Source: Spirochaetia bacterium (GTDB taxonomy: Bacteria; Spirochaetota; Leptospiria; Leptospirales; Leptonemataceae). From it: a stretch of DNA of 64,000 bases. Of the stretch, positions 60,124 through 64,000 are shown in pieces; position 1 is the stretch's first letter; every line of letters starts with the position of its first letter. Made by a program: the position numbers and the translations under genes. The stretch lies in the NCBI GenBank assembly GCA_021413825.1, contig JAIOPQ010000077.1:1-64000 (forward strand), read 5' to 3'. A model generated the notes under the pieces. That model saw only the letters and a program-made list of their open reading frames with translations, searched no databases and was not told the DNA's origin.

Positions 60124-62490
60124 ATGATGCGCACAAAGTCGATTTCAATATTCTGTCTCATTCTTTCACTCGCCACCTGCGGCGGCTCTAAGGATTCAAG
60201 CTCCGGTTTGCTCCTGGCGCTTGCTGGAGGCGGAGGCAATCCCGCAGCCGTGAGTCCGTCTGATTCAACGGGAACGTCTGTTAGCCAGGCAGTGCCGACA
60301 AGTGAAATCCAAAGGCTTACGGAAGATCTCATCGGCCAACAGGCAATGTCCATTAACTGCGAGCCCGCGCCCTTTTCGACACCCCCTGATTTCGCTGCCT
60401 GCCTGTCCCACATCAATCCCGACGCTAAACCAGATGTATCATACTGGTCCTACCGCTCCTTCAGCGTAGATCCCGTAGCAACGTTTATTCAGGAGAATTG
60501 TAAGAATATTACGCGCAACCACCGGGGCAACGGATTGGTCCAGGATGGGGATTGGAGTGTGATCTATCCGCTCCCTGCAGAACTGATTAACGAACTCACA
60601 ACATACTGCAAACCTATCCAACCAACCACACCTCCAGTCGTCTTACCTCCAGCGCCAACGCCGGAGGATTTTACCCTAACATCCCTTCAAATCTATCCGG
60701 TGGATGGAAAACATCTCCCTGAATCGGGTGTGGTAGATTTACTTTTTAATAATGACATCGTCTGTCCAATTTCTCAGAACAAGCAAACGGCCGTAGACAA
60801 TTTTGCGAACGGGAACTACTCTCCGAACGTTACCTATTTCGAACCAAACTCAACATACCGGGTACTTGTCTCATCGGCCCTCAAAGATCAACATGGTACA
60901 CCGCTTGGTGACTCTAACACGTTAGGCGATATTTCGGCAGCGGGAGCCTTCCTTGGAGTCGAGTTTGAAACTGCGGCCGGCCCTTGCGTCCCTTCCTATT
61001 TCGAAAGTATCGGACAGGGCTGGGGACAGGGCCATTACCGTTTTTCACTCGGCTCCTACCCACTCAATCCACAGGAGAATACCTGTATGATCCCGGCTGG
61101 ACCGGCGCTCCGTAGCCTGGACACGATCCAGGGAGCTACCGTTATGCGACCCGGCGTTGTGGAAAGTTTACGGCCGGGGAACTGGAAAGCCTATTCCACG
61201 GGAGCTTATTCCTGTGCTGCTCCCCTCGTCATAAACGATTACAACCAGCATGTTTCCAGCTATCCCCCCGTTGCATTGTGTATACACCGCGCAGGCGAGC
61301 CAAATGAATTCGTAGAGGCCATTACTTATGGCACTGTGGATATAGCAACAGCAAAGGCTCGCTGCCCGCGCTGGATACAACTCCGATCAGACCCAATCGA
61401 TCCGGACGAATCCTACCCCACAACGTCGCTTAACGTAAGCGAAGGGAGCGAGAACTGGAAACAAAACAATAACTTCCGCTGCGAAAAAGAACCGTCCGGT
61501 CACAATCCTGAGACGTGTGAGAACAGCATCACACTGGATACAACACAAGGACGCTGGTACGAAACGCCTTCCACGCCGGTGCAGGTGCCCGGAGGGAAAA
61601 CGATCAAGCAAAAAGGATTCCATACATTCTGGGATTATGAGAAGCTCTATCTGCGAGTTCGCGGAAATTGTAAACCCGGTTGGTATTCGCTGAAACTGAC
61701 GGCTATGAATTACGGCGGCCCATTGCCGGAAGGTTACGCGGCTTACTATGTGAGCATTACGAATGAGCGTGACCAGAAAGCCTATGGATTGAGTGTAAAG
61801 GCGAGCGAGTCTGCTTACAACTCAGGAACGGTTGCGGTCTGGATAGATAAAGGCGACTCAGATCTATCGATTCGGTGGACCAACGATGCCTATCTTGAAG
61901 GCAAATACGATGCAAACCTGCAGATCAAGGCGATTACGCTCACACAGTCAAAAGCAATTCCACCTGCTCCATCCACTTCGCTCAAGTCAGGAAAATTCTG
62001 TCGGATGATTGGCCGCTACTATGGAGACACAGCCCGGATTTACGCAAACGAACCCGGTGGAATTGTTTCATTCTGTTTTGGAGATCTGGAATCCGGTAAG
62101 TATGAGATTACAGTGAAAGCAACCAGCAAGGGCGCACTTCCCGAAGGCTACGCGACGTTCCCAATCAAAGTTTCGGGAGATGGGGTTGAGTCCATGGCGA
62201 ACGTTCCCGCTTCCACCCAGGCAAAATCCGCAAAGACAACCCTTGACCTGCGTAAGGGAGCCGGGCGTCTGGATCTTAGCTGGATCGACAAGGGGTCCGC
62301 TTCCGAGTCTGCTTCCGTGCAAATTGAAAGCGTGAGCATCAAACGGATCGGAGATTCGCAGCGTTCACAATTGGGAGCATTTTTGCTGAACGCAGGTTCT
62401 TCTGGATTCGTGATTCCCGCCATTCTCCTCGTGATTGTGAGTGGTGCAGGGATTCTGCTCTTGCAGCGACTCAGGCCGTCTAAACGTTAG
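60124..62490 (+). CDS. Large lipoprotein with duplicated LPEGYA domains and C-terminal membrane segment
   Basis: From ATG 60124 (788 aa; GTG 60121 is possible). A signal peptide ends L-A-T-C-G-G, lipidated Cys at residue 19 followed by a G-L-L-L-A-L-A-G-G-G-G stretch, a leader style common in Leptospira lipoproteins. Residues about 180-280 look Ig-like (F-T-L-T-S-L-Q-I-Y-P; V-V-D-L-L-F-N-N-D-I). Two related beta domains occur near residues 515-610 and 655-745, each with G-X-Y-X-X-X-X-X-A then L-P-E-G-Y-A and W-I-D-K-G. The C-terminus has one membrane helix (I-P-A-I-L-L-V-I-V-S-G-A-G-I-L-L-L) ending in Q-R-L-R-P-S-K-R, like a sorting tail. It is probably surface-exposed; function is unknown. 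Confidence 0.72.
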   Translation: MMRTKSISIFCLILSLATCGGSKDSSSGLLLALAGGGGNPAAVSPSDSTGTSVSQAVPTSEIQRLTEDLIGQQAMSINCEPAPFSTPPDFAACLSHINPDAKPDVSYWSYRSFSVDPVATFIQENCKNITRNHRGNGLVQDGDWSVIYPLPAELINELTTYCKPIQPTTPPVVLPPAPTPEDFTLTSLQIYPVDGKHLPESGVVDLLFNNDIVCPISQNKQTAVDNFANGNYSPNVTYFEPNSTYRVLVSSALKDQHGTPLGDSNTLGDISAAGAFLGVEFETAAGPCVPSYFESIGQGWGQGHYRFSLGSYPLNPQENTCMIPAGPALRSLDTIQGATVMRPGVVESLRPGNWKAYSTGAYSCAAPLVINDYNQHVSSYPPVALCIHRAGEPNEFVEAITYGTVDIATAKARCPRWIQLRSDPIDPDESYPTTSLNVSEGSENWKQNNNFRCEKEPSGHNPETCENSITLDTTQGRWYETPSTPVQVPGGKTIKQKGFHTFWDYEKLYLRVRGNCKPGWYSLKLTAMNYGGPLPEGYAAYYVSITNERDQKAYGLSVKASESAYNSGTVAVWIDKGDSDLSIRWTNDAYLEGKYDANLQIKAITLTQSKAIPPAPSTSLKSGKFCRMIGRYYGDTARIYANEPGGIVSFCFGDLESGKYEITVKATSKGALPEGYATFPIKVSGDGVESMANVPASTQAKSAKTTLDLRKGAGRLDLSWIDKGSASESASVQIESVSIKRIGDSQRSQLGAFLLNAGSSGFVIPAILLVIVSGAGILLLQRLRPSKR

Positions 62491-62493
62491 GCG
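62484..62493 (+). repeat. Copy of the recurring 10-mer ACGTTAGGCG, at the stop codon of the large lipoprotein gene
   Basis: The 10-mer overlaps the TAG stop of the large lipoprotein gene (CGT-TAG). The downstream gene is convergent 29 nt later. See the same word at 59376. Confidence 0.4.
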
Positions 62494-62518
62494 ATATTCA
62501 TGAGCAGGAGCGGATGTA

Positions 62519-64000
62519 CTAGTCCGATATTTTTCTAAATGGCTGAGAATCTCCCCCCCACCAGTATATTGCATTGTCGGTTCCATGAGCGCGACGCCCC
62601 GCAACCGGAACGGCCTGGGCCGGTCCGTAATGATTCCAGTCAAGTATCTGATACCGTTCTGGACTATAAGCAAAGGTATAGACAAAAGCACCCGAAACAA
62701 TCAGAGGAAAGCTGGACGAGGACCTTGTGTCTGATACGACAACCGATCTCTGAAGTGGTATATTGATTGCATACAGGCGATATTGGAAATTTATGCGATC
62801 CGTAAGATAGAAGATATCGCCCTTTCGGGTGAGAGCGCTCGGAGCATCTCCCAGTTGCACCTCTGCCCTAATGCCACCCCCCTCGCACGGCATAGAAACA
62901 AGAGCCCAGCCGGGAATGCTACAGTCATTACAGACAAAATAGACTCGATCGTTGTACAATTCCAGACCCAAATGCCGTCCCGTGAAAAGGACCTGGGGTG
63001 AAGATCCATCAGTCTGAACGCGACCGATTCGTTGAGTTCCCATGGGCCAATCGCTCTGTGACCAATAGATCCAGGCATCCTTGACCAGTAGGCCTTGCAA
63101 TCCCCGCACGTTCGCCAAAACGGTCTCAGGCTTGCGAAGGCGAAAATCCGCTGGGGCCCTGGAGATCCCGCGGTAGTTGGTGCTATAAACGGACATACCG
63201 TCAGTTCCAAAAAAGTCTCCGCCTGCAAAGTTCGGGGAGAATGTGATCAGGGTGTTCACTCCCGTGCCAACTTGGTGGGACAACCACTTGCCAGAGACGT
63301 CTAAGGGAGGCACCACGAGGTTGTCTTGAATCGCAATAATTCGTGAGTCCCCTCCACTGAGGGTGACTTCGCCTCCATCATTCGAATAGAGGGTCTGTGA
63401 GCTGCCATCAGAATTAAGACGATGCAGGCCGCGTCGCGTTACCCAATAAAGAATGCCACTATGCAAACGCAAATTCGTTATAGTCCCGGTTCCTACGTCA
63501 GTACCCGTCACAGCCATAGAAGTATCACCAGACGATAAATCCACCCGATAGATATTTCCCGCATATCTTGCCGGATAGCTGTGCTGCAGGACAAACATTT
63601 GATGCCCTTCAACCGCCAGTCTGTAAATGTGCGGAATTCCCGAGTGAATTAACTGCGGCGTTGTGGACGAGTGCGACACGGAGTATATTTTGTCATCGCC
63701 TGCCCAGTAGAAGCGATCCGATGTCAAAAGCGTTTGTAGACCCAACGGGCAAGAGATAGAGGCTTGCAGAACCGACAGAACTCCTGTCGATAGCTCATAC
63801 CGCTTGAGGGCACAGCTGTTGAGGGGAAAACCCGCAGGATGCCGATCCACCAGGTACAATACTGAATCTGCGGCAATGACTTTGAGCTCGCCCGGGAAAC
63901 TGCCCAGGAATATTGGTAAGGAATCGTCAGTCAGGCTCTTCGCCATGAGCAAGCTATGCTTAGACTCATCGACGGATCTAATCCAGAACAGGCTACGACT
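62519..64000 (-). CDS. Beta-propeller-like protein, 5' end outside window
   Basis: I extended the minus-strand frame past its first start codon and found no stop up to base 64000, so the gene is cut at its N-terminal end; about 493 residues are visible. The protein is made of repeating blades with S-X-X-X-Y-X-V-D or Y-W-V-T-R-R-G-L-H-R-L-N-S-D-G-S-S style strands, including L-Y-L-V-D-R-H-P-A, I-Y-W-S-Q-S-D-W-P and I-Y-R-V-D-L-S-S-G. This is the DUF5050/low-density-lipoprotein-receptor YWTD type, often found in secreted or surface proteins of unknown role. The visible part contains several Cys (C-P-L-G-L, C-N-D-C-S, C-E-G-G-G). It is convergent with the large lipoprotein gene (28 nt apart). 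Confidence 0.72.
   Translation of the reverse strand, partial: SRSLFWIRSVDESKHSLLMAKSLTDDSLPIFLGSFPGELKVIAADSVLYLVDRHPAGFPLNSCALKRYELSTGVLSVLQASISCPLGLQTLLTSDRFYWAGDDKIYSVSHSSTTPQLIHSGIPHIYRLAVEGHQMFVLQHSYPARYAGNIYRVDLSSGDTSMAVTGTDVGTGTITNLRLHSGILYWVTRRGLHRLNSDGSSQTLYSNDGGEVTLSGGDSRIIAIQDNLVVPPLDVSGKWLSHQVGTGVNTLITFSPNFAGGDFFGTDGMSVYSTNYRGISRAPADFRLRKPETVLANVRGLQGLLVKDAWIYWSQSDWPMGTQRIGRVQTDGSSPQVLFTGRHLGLELYNDRVYFVCNDCSIPGWALVSMPCEGGGIRAEVQLGDAPSALTRKGDIFYLTDRINFQYRLYAINIPLQRSVVVSDTRSSSSFPLIVSGAFVYTFAYSPERYQILDWNHYGPAQAVPVAGRRAHGTDNAIYWWGGDSQPFRKISD

Noticed and set aside
59300-62530. Integron attC sites (GTTAGGC / GCCTAAC boxes near gene ends)
   Set aside because: No R''-L''-L'-R' pairing or long hairpin between boxes was found, copies also occur inside genes, and no integrase gene is in the window.
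1-64000. CRISPR arrays, insertion sequences, prophage or toxin-antitoxin modules
   Set aside because: No spaced direct repeats, transposase, integrase or capsid-type genes were recognised; the only toxin-like trace is the N-terminal extension of RfbH, too uncertain to call.

Overview
The window looks like chromosomal DNA of a Gram-negative spirochaete-like bacterium, most plausibly from the order Leptospirales. The clues are lipoproteins with a C-G-G-S start followed by a G/L/A-rich stretch (60124-62490), a Cys-to-Asp MurA as known from Borrelia, Lcl-domain lipoproteins, and a large O-antigen-type locus. This placement is inference from style, not from a marker gene. I see no insertion sequence, phage, CRISPR array or integrase. 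Genes are tightly packed, with many 4-nt stop/start overlaps and three convergent overlaps.

Left part (1-15.9 kb) is mostly housekeeping. It holds a GT-C glycosyltransferase cut by the window edge, a secreted lipase with its dedicated foldase, an ABC-F ATPase, an Lcl-domain lipoprotein, a degenerate HD-domain protein, thiD, a YbbR/CdaR-like protein, murA, a secreted endonuclease/exonuclease/phosphatase-family protein, tRNA-Ile(CAU), a BFD-like ferredoxin, two cyclic-nucleotide-binding proteins, a GT3-type glycogen synthase and an MFS transporter.

Middle part (16-56.6 kb) is a very large surface-glycan region. It contains seven YfhO-family GT-C proteins of near-equal length (751-770 aa), six of them between 24.9 and 43.0 kb. 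Other multi-membrane glycosyltransferase-like proteins lie at 16.0, 17.5, 19.7, 50.6 and 52.4 kb. There are one intact and one broken polyprenyl-phosphate GT2, a GtrA flippase-like protein, two tandem SGNH hydrolase-like proteins, an MBOAT plus SGNH pair for O-acylation, and a CDP-3,6-dideoxyhexose pathway (rfbF, rfbG, rfbH, an RfbJ-like reductase). That pathway is joined to a split transketolase and an NAD-dependent epimerase. The simplest reading is that cytoplasmic enzymes make CDP-dideoxy sugars, possibly with a two-carbon branch. GT2 enzymes load sugars onto undecaprenyl phosphate, GtrA flips them, YfhO-type proteins transfer them on the outer face of the inner membrane, and MBOAT/SGNH proteins acylate the product. 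This resembles the Gram-positive CsbB-GtcA-YfhO arrangement but with an expanded set of transferases.

Right part (56.6-64 kb) holds a Spy-like small lipoprotein, a small Cys-rich exported protein, two overlapping genes for single-domain voltage-gated cation channels with an E-G-W-P selectivity filter (Ca2+-type by analogy), a small membrane protein, a large lipoprotein with duplicated LPEGYA domains and a C-terminal membrane segment, and a beta-propeller-like protein cut by the window edge.
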